Shown one piece after another: positions 19,541 to 29,713 of a stretch of 64,000 bases of DNA (its first letter is position 1; every line of letters begins with the position of its first letter). The position numbers and the translations under genes are program-made. The notes beneath the pieces are model-generated. The model was not told the DNA's origin, did no database searches, and saw only the letters and a list, made by a program, of their open reading frames with translations. The stretch spans positions 248,001-312,000 of the forward strand of contig NZ_JAQSDK010000002.1 of assembly GCF_029945885.1 (NCBI RefSeq), in the 5' to 3' direction. This DNA comes from Brevundimonas sp. (GTDB taxonomy: Bacteria; Pseudomonadota; Alphaproteobacteria; Caulobacterales; Caulobacteraceae).

Positions 19541-19960
19541 ATGGGCCTGATCTGGCTGGTGCTGGCGGCCATTGCCGTCTGGGCGCTGGCACGACTGGGC
19601 CGACAGACCGAAGGGCCGCGGCGCGGTCACTGGCGTGTCGCGGCGACCCTGCTGAGTGCGGTTCTGCTGGCCGGTGGCGCGCTGGCCGCCTCGCACGGGG
19701 CCTGGCTGGCTGCAGCAGGGCTGCTCGGCTCCGGCCTGTGGCTGGTCCTGAGTTCGCGCATCCGGGCCGTGGCGCGGCGCACTGAAGCCATGAGCGATAC
19801 GGAGGCTCGATCGGTTCTGGGAGTCGGCACCGACGCCACCCCCGAACAGATCCAGGCCGCCTGGCGCCGTCTGATGGCCCGCGCCCACCCTGATCAGGGC
19901 GGGACCGAAGGGCTGGCGTCGCGCCTGAATGCGGCGCGGGACCGGCTGCGGAAGCGCTGA
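19541..19960 (+). CDS. Membrane J-domain (DnaJ-like) protein
   Basis: N-terminal TM; C-terminal ARSVLGVGTDATPEQIQAAWRRLMARAHPDQGGTEGLASRLNAARDRL with HPD. Confidence 0.85.
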   Translation: MGLIWLVLAAIAVWALARLGRQTEGPRRGHWRVAATLLSAVLLAGGALAASHGAWLAAAGLLGSGLWLVLSSRIRAVARRTEAMSDTEARSVLGVGTDATPEQIQAAWRRLMARAHPDQGGTEGLASRLNAARDRLRKR

Positions 19961-19965
19961 GCCGC

Positions 19966-21369
19966 CTATTCCGGCCGCACCACCATACAGGTGACCCGAC
20001 GTTCGGCCAGGGCTGCACAGGCCGCCTGGGCACCGTCCTCGGTCAGACCGGTGAAGCGCGAGCGATACCAGCCCGCGGCCGTCTGCACCGACCGTTCAGC
20101 GGTGGCGAACTGGCTTCGGAAGCGGCGATTGACCTCGACCAGCCAGTCGCGGGCCACCGTCTCGTCCCGGAAGGCCCCGACCTGGACCGCCCAGCGACCG
20201 GCAGGCGGTGCCGCCGGCGTGGCGCGGGGCGGGGTGGATGTCGTCGTGCGACGCGACGGCCGCGCGCCATTGAGGGTGGCGGTCAGATCGGGAGCCGGTG
20301 CCAGTTCAGCCTGGACCACCGGCGCGGCCATGCGCGCGGCCAGGACCGGCGGCGGTGCCAGGGCAGCCGTATAGGCCACGGCGGTGGCTCCATCCTCGTC
20401 GCCGTCATCGTCAGTGGAGGCATAGACGACGGGGGCCGTGGAGTTGTCCGTGCTGACGCCGAAGCCGCGCTGTTCGAAGAAGGCCTGGGCGACCTGGATC
20501 GGCTGGCCACAGCCGCGCAGCCGCTCCAGTTCGAAGCCGGTGTCCATCAGTTCGGCGACGTGGGCGTTGCGCGACGCTGTGGAACGGCCGCCCAGGACGA
20601 TGGTGATCAGCCGTTTGCCGTCGCGCACGGCGGACGCCGCCAGATTGTAGCCCGAGGCGTTGGTATAGCCGGTCTTCATCCCGTCATAGCCCTGACCGGT
20701 CGCCAGCAGCCCGTTGGTGTTGCGGTACTGGCGGCCCTGGTAGCTCCAGTCGTGGAAGCCGAAATAGCGGTAGTATTGCGGATAGTCGCGCATCACCGCC
20801 CGGGCCAGGATCGACAGATCGCGGGCCGAGGTCAGCTGCCGGCTGTCCGGCAGGCCGTTGGCGTTGACGTAGCGGGTCTGGGTCATGCCGAGTTCTTCGG
20901 CCTTCAGGGTCATCAGCGCGGTAAACCGGGCCTCCGAGCCGCCGATATGTTCGGCGATGGCCACAGCCATGTCATTGGCGGAGCGGACGGCCGTGGCATG
21001 CATGGCGTCGTCAAGGGTGATGGTCTGGCCCGCCGCGAGGCCCAGTTTCGACGGGGGCTGGGAGGCGGCGCGCGGCGAGACGGTGATAATGTCGTCCAGC
21101 TTGGCCCGTCCCTCGGACAGCGCCTCGAAGGCCATGTAGAGGGTCATCATCTTGGTGACGGAGGCCGGATAGCGACGGTTGTCCGCATAGCGGGCGAACA
21201 GGACCTCGCCCGTGGCCGCATCGACGACGATGGCGGCATAGCGGGCGTTTTCGGTCGACTGCGCGACCGGCGGTGCACCGGTCACCGGGGACAGCGTCAG
21301 GACGGAGATGCCCAGTACGGCAATCAGGGTACGGCGGAAAACTGCGATCATCGGCAAGCGATGCCTCAT
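19966..21369 (-). CDS. D-alanyl-D-alanine carboxypeptidase (S11) with SPOR domain
   Basis: YPASVTKMMTLYMAFEAL (SxxK), RSANDMAV (SxN), GMKTGYTNASG (KTG); C-terminal WAVQVGAFRDE.. Confidence 0.95.
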   Translation of the reverse strand: MRHRLPMIAVFRRTLIAVLGISVLTLSPVTGAPPVAQSTENARYAAIVVDAATGEVLFARYADNRRYPASVTKMMTLYMAFEALSEGRAKLDDIITVSPRAASQPPSKLGLAAGQTITLDDAMHATAVRSANDMAVAIAEHIGGSEARFTALMTLKAEELGMTQTRYVNANGLPDSRQLTSARDLSILARAVMRDYPQYYRYFGFHDWSYQGRQYRNTNGLLATGQGYDGMKTGYTNASGYNLAASAVRDGKRLITIVLGGRSTASRNAHVAELMDTGFELERLRGCGQPIQVAQAFFEQRGFGVSTDNSTAPVVYASTDDDGDEDGATAVAYTAALAPPPVLAARMAAPVVQAELAPAPDLTATLNGARPSRRTTTSTPPRATPAAPPAGRWAVQVGAFRDETVARDWLVEVNRRFRSQFATAERSVQTAAGWYRSRFTGLTEDGAQAACAALAERRVTCMVVRPE

Positions 21370-21625
21370 TACTATGGCGTGGTCGCGACCGCCGGACGCG
21401 CCGCTGACAGAAGGCTAACATGAGGCCTTCGAGGTTTCATGGCGGTTAACAAGGCGTCAACGCAGATTTGACCGGCGGGGGGCGGCGTCACGAAAATGTT
21501 GCGCTGCACAACGAGCCTTGACGTGCGTTCGCACTTGCACCATATGAGCTCTGTGGTGATCGCGACGACCGGTCACCGAGTCACAACAGGCGGCCCCGCC
21601 GCGATCAGCTTCAGGAGACTTCCCC

Positions 21626-22117
21626 ATGGCCGACAGCGCCGAAACCGTGAAAAAAACCGTCGAAACCGCCACCGCGACCGTCAAGGCCCAGGCCGAGAAG
21701 GTTCAGGCTGGTGCCAAGCAGGCCCAGGCCGCCGGTGCCCAGGCTTTCCGTGAAGGCATCGACAAGTCGGTCGCTTCGCTGACCGAGCTCAACGCCCAGA
21801 GCAAGAAGAACCTGGACGCGGTCGTCGAGTCGGCCACCGTCGCCCAGCGTGGCGTCGAGGCCCTGTCCTCGCAGTCTCTGGCCTATGGCAAGAAGTCCTG
21901 GGAAACCGGCGTCGCCGCCGCCCAGAGCCTCTCCAAGGCCCGTTCGGTCCAGGAACTGGTCGAGCTGCAGACGTCCTTCGCCAAAACGGCGATGGAGACC
22001 TATATGGCTGAAATGACCAAGATGACGGACGTTCTTACCGCCTCGGTCAAGGACAGCTTCAAGCCGATCAACGAGCGCGTCAGCGCTTCGGTCGAGAAGT
22101 TCCAGGCTGCCCGCTAA
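21626..22117 (+). CDS. Phasin family protein
   Basis: LNAQSKKNLDAVVESATVAQRGVEALSSQSLAYGKKSWE..SVQELVELQTSFAKTAMETYMAEMTKMTDVL. Confidence 0.92.
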   Translation: MADSAETVKKTVETATATVKAQAEKVQAGAKQAQAAGAQAFREGIDKSVASLTELNAQSKKNLDAVVESATVAQRGVEALSSQSLAYGKKSWETGVAAAQSLSKARSVQELVELQTSFAKTAMETYMAEMTKMTDVLTASVKDSFKPINERVSASVEKFQAAR

Positions 22118-22149
22118 GGCGACCTGCGCTTCACGTCAGCGTTTCGAGA

Positions 22150-22180
22150 GGCCCTCCGGAGAAATCCGGGGGGCCTTTTC
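22150..22180 (+). terminator. Rho-independent terminator after phasin gene
   Basis: GGCCCTCCGG-AGAAAT-CCGGGGGGCC followed by TTTT. Confidence 0.85.
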
Positions 22181-22181
22181 G

Positions 22182-22691
22182 CTATTCGATGGCGGCGTGA
22201 TCGATGCTGAAGGCCCGCGCCAGACGCCAGTCACCGTCCTCGAGCCGCCACAGCACGGAAAAGCGTGCCCGCCCGACCAGATGTTCCGGTCCGTCCCCCT
22301 GACGTTCGTAGAACAGGTGGCTGCCTTCCTCGACGGCCCCGACGCCCGGGATGGCATAGACCCGGAGCGAATCCGGCACGAGTTCCCGGCGCGAGTGGAA
22401 GGTGTCCGGACCCTGTGGGCCCCCGCACCTCTCGCCATACTCCGTGACGAAGGTCGCCCCCGTCGCCGTCAGCCCGCCCCGGTCGTGATAGAATTCCAGA
22501 TCATCGGTGACGAGATCGGACAGGGCGGCCGGATCGCACAGGTCGAACATGACGTGAAACAATTCAGCATCGCGGGCGGCGATGGCCGCTGTCAGTTCGG
22601 GTCCGTCAAGCAGGTCGACGGGCTGGGTCTGACCCAGCAACAGGGCGGCGAACAGGGCGGTAAAGGGCATGGAAACCTCCGCCGACGACAA
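22182..22691 (-). CDS. NTF2-like / DUF4440 secreted protein
   Basis: AAIAARDAELFHVMFDLCDPAALSDLVTDDLEFYHDRGGL, VLWRLEDGDWRLARAFS. Confidence 0.75.
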   Translation of the reverse strand: MSSAEVSMPFTALFAALLLGQTQPVDLLDGPELTAAIAARDAELFHVMFDLCDPAALSDLVTDDLEFYHDRGGLTATGATFVTEYGERCGGPQGPDTFHSRRELVPDSLRVYAIPGVGAVEEGSHLFYERQGDGPEHLVGRARFSVLWRLEDGDWRLARAFSIDHAAIE

Positions 22692-22842
22692 TGCGGCTGG
22701 GCGGAGCGTATCGGGCCGGAGGTGGCGGAACCCGTGAAACTTCGGTCATGACGCATTTGTCACGCAAGCTGTGACTGGACGCATCTTCAATTCAGGCCAT
22801 CATTGCTTATCTGAGCTATCAACTCCCCGATACGGAACACGA

Positions 22843-23175
22843 ATGCCTTCCAAGCGGCCAGGTGAACGACAGGGCGATGGCTTCGGCTCCGCCACCGTCA
22901 CCGAAACAAAGCCCAAGCTCCAAAAGCCCTCGCTCTACCGGGTGCTGATCCTGAACGACGATTACACGCCGATGGAATTCGTCGTCTATGTGCTGGAACG
23001 GTTCTTCCAGAAGGACCGCGAGGCCGCGACTCGCATCATGCTGCATGTGCATCAGCATGGTGTCGGGGTGTGCGGCGTCTTCACCTACGAGGTGGCCGAA
23101 ACCAAGGTCGCCCAGGTGATCGAGACGGCGCGCCGTCACCAGCACCCGCTGCAATGCACGATGGAAAAAGACTGA
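22843..23175 (+). CDS. clpS: ATP-dependent Clp protease adaptor ClpS
   Basis: [58 protein letters not shown]. Confidence 0.97.
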   Translation: MPSKRPGERQGDGFGSATVTETKPKLQKPSLYRVLILNDDYTPMEFVVYVLERFFQKDREAATRIMLHVHQHGVGVCGVFTYEVAETKVAQVIETARRHQHPLQCTMEKD

Positions 23176-23187
23176 GAGGATACCCTC

Positions 23188-25494
23188 ATGCCCTCATTTT
23201 CGCGTCCTCTCGAAGAAACGCTGCACCGCGCGGTCAGTTACGCCAACGAACGGCGGCATGAGTACGCCACGCTCGAGCATCTGTTGCTGGCCCTGATCGA
23301 CGACCCCGACGCCACCGGGGTGATGACCGCCTGCAACGTTGACCTCGTGGCCCTCAAGACCGCCCTGACCCTGTATGTCGACACTGACCTGGCCGCCCTG
23401 GCGACGTCGGACGGTGAAGAGGCCAAACCCACAGCCGGCTTCCAGCGGGTGATCCAGCGCGCGGTGATCCACGTGCAGAGCTCGGGCCGGGAAGAGGTGA
23501 CCGGGGCCAATGTGCTGGTTGCCATCTTCAGCGAGCGCGAAAGCCACGCCGCCTATTTCCTGCAGGAGCAGGACATGACCCGCTACGATGCCGTGAACTT
23601 CATCGCCCACGGCATTGCCAAGAAGGCCGGGGCCTCGGAAGTCCGCACCGGCAAGGGCGACAGTCCCGAGGACTCCGAGGACGCGGCTACCGTCAAGTCG
23701 GGCGGCGAGGCGCTGGAAGCCTATTGCGTCGACCTCAACGAGAAGTCGCGCCAGGGAAAGGTCGATCCGTTGATCGGCCGTCAGGCCGAGGTCGATCGCT
23801 CGATCCAGATCCTGTGCCGCCGCACCAAGAACAATCCGCTGCTGGTCGGCGAACCGGGCGTCGGCAAGACGGCCATCGCCGAGGGGCTGGCGCGCAAGAT
23901 CGTCAACCACGAGGTCCCGGAGGTGCTGGAAGGCGCGACCATCTATTCGCTCGACATGGGGGCGCTGCTGGCCGGCACCCGCTACCGCGGTGATTTCGAG
24001 GAGCGGCTGAAACAGGTCGTCAAGGAACTCGAGAACCACGAGAACGCCATTCTGTTCATCGACGAGATTCATACGGTGATCGGTGCCGGGGCCACATCGG
24101 GCGGGGCGATGGACGCGTCCAACCTGCTGAAGCCGGCCCTGGCCTCGGGCAGCCTGCGCTGCATGGGCTCGACCACCTATAAGGAATACCGCCAGCATTT
24201 CGAGAAGGACCGGGCCCTGGTCCGGCGCTTCCAGAAGATCGACGTCAACGAGCCGACGGTCGAGGATTCGATCAAGATCCTGCGCGGCCTGAAGAGCTAT
24301 TACGAAGCGCACCACAAGCTGCGCTACACCGAGGCGGCGGTACGTTCGGCGGTCGAACTGTCGGCGCGCTACATGACCGACCGCAAATTGCCGGACAAGG
24401 CGATCGACGTGATCGACGAGGCCGGGGCCAGCCAGATGCTGTTGCCGGAATCCAAGCGCAAGAAGGTCATCGGTCAGAAGGAGGTCGAGGCCGTCATCGC
24501 CAAGATGGCCCGTATCCCCGCCAAGTCGGTGTCCAAGTCCGACACCGAGGGGCTGAAGAAGCTCGAGACCGATCTGAACCGGGCGGTGTTCGGCCAGTCC
24601 GCGGCCATCGAACAGGTGGCGGCGGCGATGAAGCTGGCCCGCGCCGGCCTGCGCGATCCGCAGAAGCCGATCGGCTCCTTCCTGTTCGCCGGACCGACCG
24701 GTGTGGGCAAGACCGAGGTGGCCAAACAGCTGGCCTCGACCCTCGGCATCGAGATGCTGCGCTTCGACATGTCGGAATATATGGAGCGGCACACGGTCAG
24801 CCGGCTCATCGGGGCCCCTCCGGGCTATGTCGGCCATGACCAGGGTGGCCTGCTGACCGATGCCGTCGACCAGCATCCCCACGCCGTGGTCCTGCTGGAC
24901 GAGATCGAGAAGGCCCACCCCGACGTCTACAACATCCTGTTGCAGGTGATGGACAACGGCATGCTGACCGATGCGGTCGGCAAGAAGGTCGATTTCCGCA
25001 ATGTGGTCCTGATCATGACGACCAATGCCGGGGCCGCGGACAACGCCCGGGCCTCGATCGGCTTCGGTCGCGGCAAGGTCGAGGGTGAGGACGACAAGGC
25101 CATCCAGCGTCTGTTCGCGCCGGAGTTCCGCAATCGTCTCGATGCCATCGTCAGCTTCAAGCCTCTGGGGGCCGAGACCATCCGGCTGGTGGTGACCAAA
25201 TTCATCCTGCAGCTGGAAGCCCAGCTGGCGGATCGCAACATCACCATCGAACTGGCCGACGACGCGGCCGACTGGCTGGCCAAGAACGGCTTCGACGAAC
25301 TGTATGGCGCGCGCCCGCTGGCGCGGGTCATCCAGGAACATATCAAGAAGCCGCTGGCCGACGACATCCTGTTCGGTCGCCTGACGCGCGGCGGCCATGT
25401 GAAGGTGGCGCTGAAGGACGGCAAGATCGTCTTCGACGTCAGCGGCCCGTCGGGTGCGCCTGTCAAGGAGCCGGCGGACGAAACGGCGGGCTGA
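23188..25494 (+). CDS. clpA: ATP-dependent Clp protease ATP-binding subunit ClpA
   Basis: Two AAA+ modules ([30 protein letters not shown]), ClpN repeats, adjacent to clpS. Confidence 0.97.
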   Translation: MPSFSRPLEETLHRAVSYANERRHEYATLEHLLLALIDDPDATGVMTACNVDLVALKTALTLYVDTDLAALATSDGEEAKPTAGFQRVIQRAVIHVQSSGREEVTGANVLVAIFSERESHAAYFLQEQDMTRYDAVNFIAHGIAKKAGASEVRTGKGDSPEDSEDAATVKSGGEALEAYCVDLNEKSRQGKVDPLIGRQAEVDRSIQILCRRTKNNPLLVGEPGVGKTAIAEGLARKIVNHEVPEVLEGATIYSLDMGALLAGTRYRGDFEERLKQVVKELENHENAILFIDEIHTVIGAGATSGGAMDASNLLKPALASGSLRCMGSTTYKEYRQHFEKDRALVRRFQKIDVNEPTVEDSIKILRGLKSYYEAHHKLRYTEAAVRSAVELSARYMTDRKLPDKAIDVIDEAGASQMLLPESKRKKVIGQKEVEAVIAKMARIPAKSVSKSDTEGLKKLETDLNRAVFGQSAAIEQVAAAMKLARAGLRDPQKPIGSFLFAGPTGVGKTEVAKQLASTLGIEMLRFDMSEYMERHTVSRLIGAPPGYVGHDQGGLLTDAVDQHPHAVVLLDEIEKAHPDVYNILLQVMDNGMLTDAVGKKVDFRNVVLIMTTNAGAADNARASIGFGRGKVEGEDDKAIQRLFAPEFRNRLDAIVSFKPLGAETIRLVVTKFILQLEAQLADRNITIELADDAADWLAKNGFDELYGARPLARVIQEHIKKPLADDILFGRLTRGGHVKVALKDGKIVFDVSGPSGAPVKEPADETAG

Positions 25495-25514
25495 GCCCGC
25501 CATCGGAAACGACA

Positions 25515-25547
25515 AGAGCCCGGACGGCGACGTCCGGGCTCTTTTTT
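25515..25547 (+). terminator. Rho-independent terminator after clpA
   Basis: AGAGCCCGGACG-GCGA-CGTCCGGGCTCT then T-run. Confidence 0.93.
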
Positions 25548-25565
25548 GTGCGGCGCTGAAGCGAC

Positions 25566-25871
25566 CTAGCGGCGGCGACCGGCTCCGGCCAGCAGCAGAC
25601 CCAGACCGGCGACGATGGCCGTGGTGAGCAGGGGCTTGCGGCGGGCGAAGTCCAGGCCGGTTCGGGCCGGGTCCTGCAGGTCGGCCGGGGCCCGTTCAAC
25701 CAGGCGGTCCAGGCTGTCGATGGCCTGGCCGTACAGGTCCTGGGCCTTGCCCTTGGCCTGATTCAGTCGGCCCTTGAGCTCCAGCTTGGGATTGTCAGTC
25801 AGCTTGCCGAGGCCGGTCTGGGCCGTGCCGCCGATTTCGGTGGCGATGCCTTCGATACGTTGGTCGGTCAT
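25566..25871 (-). CDS. CsbD-like stress protein with C-terminal TM
   Basis: RIEGIATEIGGTAQTGLGKLTDNPKLELKGRLNQAKGKAQDLYGQA; C-terminal TM. Confidence 0.8.
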   Translation of the reverse strand: MTDQRIEGIATEIGGTAQTGLGKLTDNPKLELKGRLNQAKGKAQDLYGQAIDSLDRLVERAPADLQDPARTGLDFARRKPLLTTAIVAGLGLLLAGAGRRR

Positions 25872-26024
25872 GGATGTGTCCCTGAATTGGAAGAAGAATG
25901 GAAGACGGCCGGGGAGGCTGACAATTGAGCGCATGAGGGCGGGCCCGGTTCCCCGGTGGCGGCGCATCTGGGCCTTTTGCCGCAGACTGAAACGCGCGAC
26001 AATCCGACCGAACTGGAGAGACCG

Positions 26025-26621
26025 ATGACCGACCCGGCGATGACCGAGCGACAGAAGAAATGGTTCGCCACGGTGCAGGCCAATCTGGAGGACAGGACGG
26101 GTCGACCGCTGGCGGTCTGGGTCGATATTCTGAAGGGCTGTCCCGAGACCCGACCCAGGGCGCAGGCGGCCTGGCTGAACGCGACCCACGGCATCGGTGC
26201 CAACCACGCGGCCTTGATTCTCGACGCGGCCCGTCCGGCGGATTCCCTGGGCTGGAGTGACGCCGAGGGTCTGCGCTCGGCCCTGTGGGCGGAGCCGCGG
26301 TCGCTGGCCGCGCTCGAGGCGGTCGAACGGATCGCCGCCGACCTGGAGGGCGTCATTGTCGCCCAGCGCAAGGGCTATACGGCCTTCTCGCGGGTGGTGC
26401 AGTTTGCGGCGATGCGCCCCTTGAAGGGGGGCGGGGCCCTGCTGGGACTGAAGCTGGATCCCGACGGGGGCGGGCGGCTGCAATCCCCGACCTGGACCGA
26501 GAGCTGGTCCGAACGTCTGACGGCGGTGGTCGACCTGGACGGCCCCGGCGCGGTCAATGCCGAGTTGGCCGGCTGGTTTGCCCGCGCCGCCGAAAATGGC
26601 CGGACGGCAGGCTCAGACTGA
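26025..26621 (+). CDS. DUF4287-type protein
   Basis: KKWFATVQANLEDRTGRPLAVWVDILKG..AWLNATHGIGANHAALIL. Confidence 0.75.
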   Translation: MTDPAMTERQKKWFATVQANLEDRTGRPLAVWVDILKGCPETRPRAQAAWLNATHGIGANHAALILDAARPADSLGWSDAEGLRSALWAEPRSLAALEAVERIAADLEGVIVAQRKGYTAFSRVVQFAAMRPLKGGGALLGLKLDPDGGGRLQSPTWTESWSERLTAVVDLDGPGAVNAELAGWFARAAENGRTAGSD

Positions 26622-27758
26622 ACGATAGGGCGACTGGTCGGCGGTCAGTTCGGCGATGCCGGCGGCCACGGCCGGGCGCTCGCCTTCCAGATAGTGGGCC
26701 ACGGCTTCGCGCAGGCCCGGATGGACGATGTGGTGGGCGGACCAGACGGGGGAGGGCAGGTATCCGCGCGCGATCTTGTGCTCGCCCTGGGCCCCGGCCT
26801 CGACCCGCGCCAGACCGCGGCTGATGGCGAATTCGATGGCCTGATAATAGCAAAGCTCGAAATGCAGGAAGGGCACCTCTTCCAGCGCTCCCCACTGGCG
26901 GCCGTACAGGGCGTCGCGCCCGATCAGGTTCAGGGCCCCGGCAATCGGCTGCCCGTCGCGGAAGGCCATGACCAGGGCAATGCGGTCGGCCATCGTCGAC
27001 CCGATCCGGCTGAAGAAGTCCCGGGTCAGATAGGGGCGGCCCCATTTGCGTGAGCCGGTGTCCAGATAGAAGGCGAAAAAGGCATCCCAGTGCGCCTCGG
27101 TCAGGTCCGCGCCGGTCAGGACACGGATGTCGAGCCCGGCCGCAGCCTCGCGTCGCTCTCGACGGATGGTCTTGCGCCGGTTGGACGACAGGGCGGCGAG
27201 GAAGTCGTCAAAGGTCGCATAGCCGGCATTGCGCCAGATGAACTGCATATCCTGCCGCTGCAGCAGGCCGGCCGCGCCCATGGCCCGCCAGTCCGCCCCG
27301 GTCGGAAAATTGACGTGCAGCGACGACACCCCCAGCCGCTCGACCAGGGCCAGGGCTCCCTGCAGTAGCGCCTCACGCACCGTGGTGGCGTCGGCGTCGG
27401 AGTGGCTGAGGAAGCGCGGGCCCGTGGCGGGGGTGAAGGGCACAGCGCCCAGCAGTTTGGGATAGTAGCGGCCGCCGGCGCGTTCGAAGGCGTCGGCCCA
27501 GCTGTGGTCGAAGACATATTCGCCCTGGCTGTCGCCCTTCAGATAGAGGGGCATGACGCCGAGGACTGTCCCCGTTTCATTCCGTAAGGCCAGATGGCGC
27601 GGGGCCCAGCCCGTGGCCGGGGTCGCGCTGCCTGACGCCTCGCAGGCGTGCAGGAAGTCGTAGGAGACGAAGGGATCGCCGGTCGGGCCCGCACAGGCGT
27701 CCCAGGCGGCCGCGCCGATATCGGCGATCCCGTCGTGAACCGTTAGCGTGACGCTCAC
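26613..27758 (-). CDS. FemAB/GNAT-like N-acyltransferase (peptidogalycan biosynthesis family)
   Basis: WDACAGPTGDPFVSYDFLHACEASGSATPATGWAPRHL..ELCYYQAIEFAISRGLARVEAGAQGEHKIARGYLPSPVWSAHHI. Confidence 0.88.
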   Translation of the reverse strand: MSVTLTVHDGIADIGAAAWDACAGPTGDPFVSYDFLHACEASGSATPATGWAPRHLALRNETGTVLGVMPLYLKGDSQGEYVFDHSWADAFERAGGRYYPKLLGAVPFTPATGPRFLSHSDADATTVREALLQGALALVERLGVSSLHVNFPTGADWRAMGAAGLLQRQDMQFIWRNAGYATFDDFLAALSSNRRKTIRRERREAAAGLDIRVLTGADLTEAHWDAFFAFYLDTGSRKWGRPYLTRDFFSRIGSTMADRIALVMAFRDGQPIAGALNLIGRDALYGRQWGALEEVPFLHFELCYYQAIEFAISRGLARVEAGAQGEHKIARGYLPSPVWSAHHIVHPGLREAVAHYLEGERPAVAAGIAELTADQSPYRSV

Positions 27759-28213
27759 TTCACCTCGACGATGGCGTCCACCTCGACGGCGAAGCCGAGC
27801 GGCAGGCGATAGACGCCGACGGCCGACCGGGCGTGGCGACCCTTGTCGGCGAACACCTCGACCATCAGGTCGGAACAGCCGTTAATGACGGCGGGAATGG
27901 CGGTGAAATCCCCGGCAGCCTGGACGAAGCCGCCCAGTTTGACGATGCGGACGACGCGTTCCAGATCGCCGTCCAGGGCGGCCGAGATCTGGGCCAGAAG
28001 ATTGACGCCGCACATGCGGGCGGCTGCCTGGGCCTGTTCGGGCGAGACGTCGTCGCCGACCGTGCCCTTGATGCCGCCCGAGGCGTCGTTCGACAGCTGG
28101 CCGGAGATGTGCACCAGATTGCCGGTCTGGACATAGGGGACGTAGTTGGCGACCGCCTTGGCGGGTTCCGGCAGGCTGATACCGAGGTCGGCGAGGCGGG
28201 TGGCGACGGTCAT
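27755..28213 (-). CDS. RidA family protein
   Basis: NYVPYVQTGNLVHISGQLSNDASGGIKGTVGDDVSPEQAQAAARMCGVNLLAQI..RSAVGVYRLPLGFAVEVDAIVEV. Confidence 0.92.
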   Translation of the reverse strand: MTVATRLADLGISLPEPAKAVANYVPYVQTGNLVHISGQLSNDASGGIKGTVGDDVSPEQAQAAARMCGVNLLAQISAALDGDLERVVRIVKLGGFVQAAGDFTAIPAVINGCSDLMVEVFADKGRHARSAVGVYRLPLGFAVEVDAIVEVK

Positions 28214-28342
28214 GGCAGGGCTCCGTGTCTGTGGGCCCGACTTAGCCCTTCGGACGGAGCGAGGGAAGGTGCGCTTCCGGTCTGGTATCCCGAAATAGCC
28301 AGGTTGTGTGCCGGGCTGATTTCTTGTCACCAAGAGACGGCC

Positions 28343-28701
28343 ATGCGTCACTGGTTCTTGGTATCTGGCGTGTTCACGGCTTCGCTGATCCCGGCGGCGC
28401 AGGGCAGTCCAGCTGTCGCCGCCCGGGTTCAGGATCCCGGTACGGCGGTCGCGGCTGCCGCCGCCCCCCAGGCGACCGAGCCGGCGGCCGTTCCTGAAAC
28501 GGCCGAGGAGACGGCATTTCTGGATCGGGTCGTCTGTCGGGCAGCGCCACGGGCCGCCAGTCGCCTGCGGAGCCGGGCGCGAGTATGCGACCCCGACGCG
28601 CCTGGCGTGACCTTGACGAAGCAGCAGCCGCTGAGACGAGGCGATTGCAGAACATGGGCCAGGATGGTCCGCGCGAGGATCCGCTTGGCCGGCCGGAGTG
28701 A
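28343..28701 (+). pseudogene. Small secreted protein paralogue 1, apparently frameshifted near 28586
   Basis: ETAFLDRVVCRAAPRAASRLRSRARVCD in one frame, continuing RRAWRDLDEAAAAETRRLQNM in another; compare 28901 and 29356 ORFs. Confidence 0.65.
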
Positions 28702-28900
28702 GGGACGCGGCGGAATCGACCCTGAGACACCAGGTTCCAGCCAGTCCGGCGGTCGTTCCTGAGGGGGGCGTTCGCTGGCGACGCCGCAATTGGATCCGAA
28801 CGGGGAAATCACACCGTACAAATACGGACAGGTGCGGGTCATGCGCAGTTGTCGATCCGGAATTCGCTGTTAGGGTTGCGGGGACTTTTGGAGATCATGA

Positions 28901-29242
28901 ATGCGTGTTTTTCGTCTTGCCGCCGCCGTCGTGGCTGTGCCGCTGTTCCTTGCCGCCGCCGCCCAGGCGCAGACAGCGGACCAGCCTCAGGTGCAGGGCG
29001 CTGCGACCGCTGTAACGGAATCCGTCGAGGTCGCCGAGACGGCGGAGCAGACGGCCACCCTCGACGAGGTTGTCTGCCGGGCCCAGGGGCGGGCCGCGAG
29101 CCGTCTCCAGTCCCGCGCCCGTGTCTGCAAGACGCGTCGCGAATGGCGTGTCGTGGATGACGAGCAGGCGGCAGCCGCCGCTCGCACCCAGAACCGCGAC
29201 CGATTCAACCCGCCCTGTCCCTCAGCGAATCGGCCCCAGTAG
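28901..29242 (+). CDS. Small secreted protein paralogue 2
   Basis: Signal peptide MRVFRLAAAVVAVPLFLAAAAQAQ; TATLDEVVCRAQGRAASRLQSRARVCKTRREWRVVDDEQAAAA. Confidence 0.75.
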   Translation: MRVFRLAAAVVAVPLFLAAAAQAQTADQPQVQGAATAVTESVEVAETAEQTATLDEVVCRAQGRAASRLQSRARVCKTRREWRVVDDEQAAAAARTQNRDRFNPPCPSANRPQ

Positions 29243-29355
29243 TCACCGGCACCGACGCGTGGATCGGGCCCGAGCTGGCTTGTAGCGTTGGCGGATTCGG
29301 AGGAACGGTGGTGTTCTGACTGCTCATGCCGGAGTGGATGGGTGGCTCGTGACTG

Positions 29356-29691
29356 GTGTTTGGCCGCCATGATGCGGCATCATTCTCTTGGACCGGTGGT
29401 GTCCTGGCGGCACCGCAGCTGACGCCGCAGGCACCAGCAGGACCATCGACTGGCGCGGCGACCGCATCTGATGTCGGGGGCGCGTCTGCCAACGCTGAGT
29501 CTCCGGAGGAGAAGGCCTGTCTGGACCAGGTCGTTTTCCGGCCCGTGGGGCGAGCGGCCAGTCGCCTGCCGACGAGTCGTCAGGTGTGTGACACCCGTCG
29601 TGCCTGGCGCGATATGGAGGAGGAGGCTGTCCGAGAGACCCGGCGGCTGCTGATTTCGAATGCCTGCAATAACAGGTTGCCGGGCCATTAG
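29356..29691 (+). CDS. Small protein paralogue 3 (no clear signal peptide from this start)
   Basis: KACLDQVVFRPVGRAASRLPTSRQVCDTRRAWRDMEEEAVRETRRLL. Confidence 0.6.
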   Translation: MFGRHDAASFSWTGGVLAAPQLTPQAPAGPSTGAATASDVGGASANAESPEEKACLDQVVFRPVGRAASRLPTSRQVCDTRRAWRDMEEEAVRETRRLLISNACNNRLPGH

Positions 29692-29713
29692 GCCGCGGCG
29701 CTGGACGACAGGC

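Noticed and set aside
21446-21461. TTAA-CAAGGCG-TCAA CtrA-like site between dac and the phasin gene
   Set aside because: One-mismatch match, but short motif and no independent cell-cycle context; could be chance.
23194-25515. 773-aa minus-strand ORF
   Set aside because: Exact antisense shadow of clpA; no recognisable motifs.
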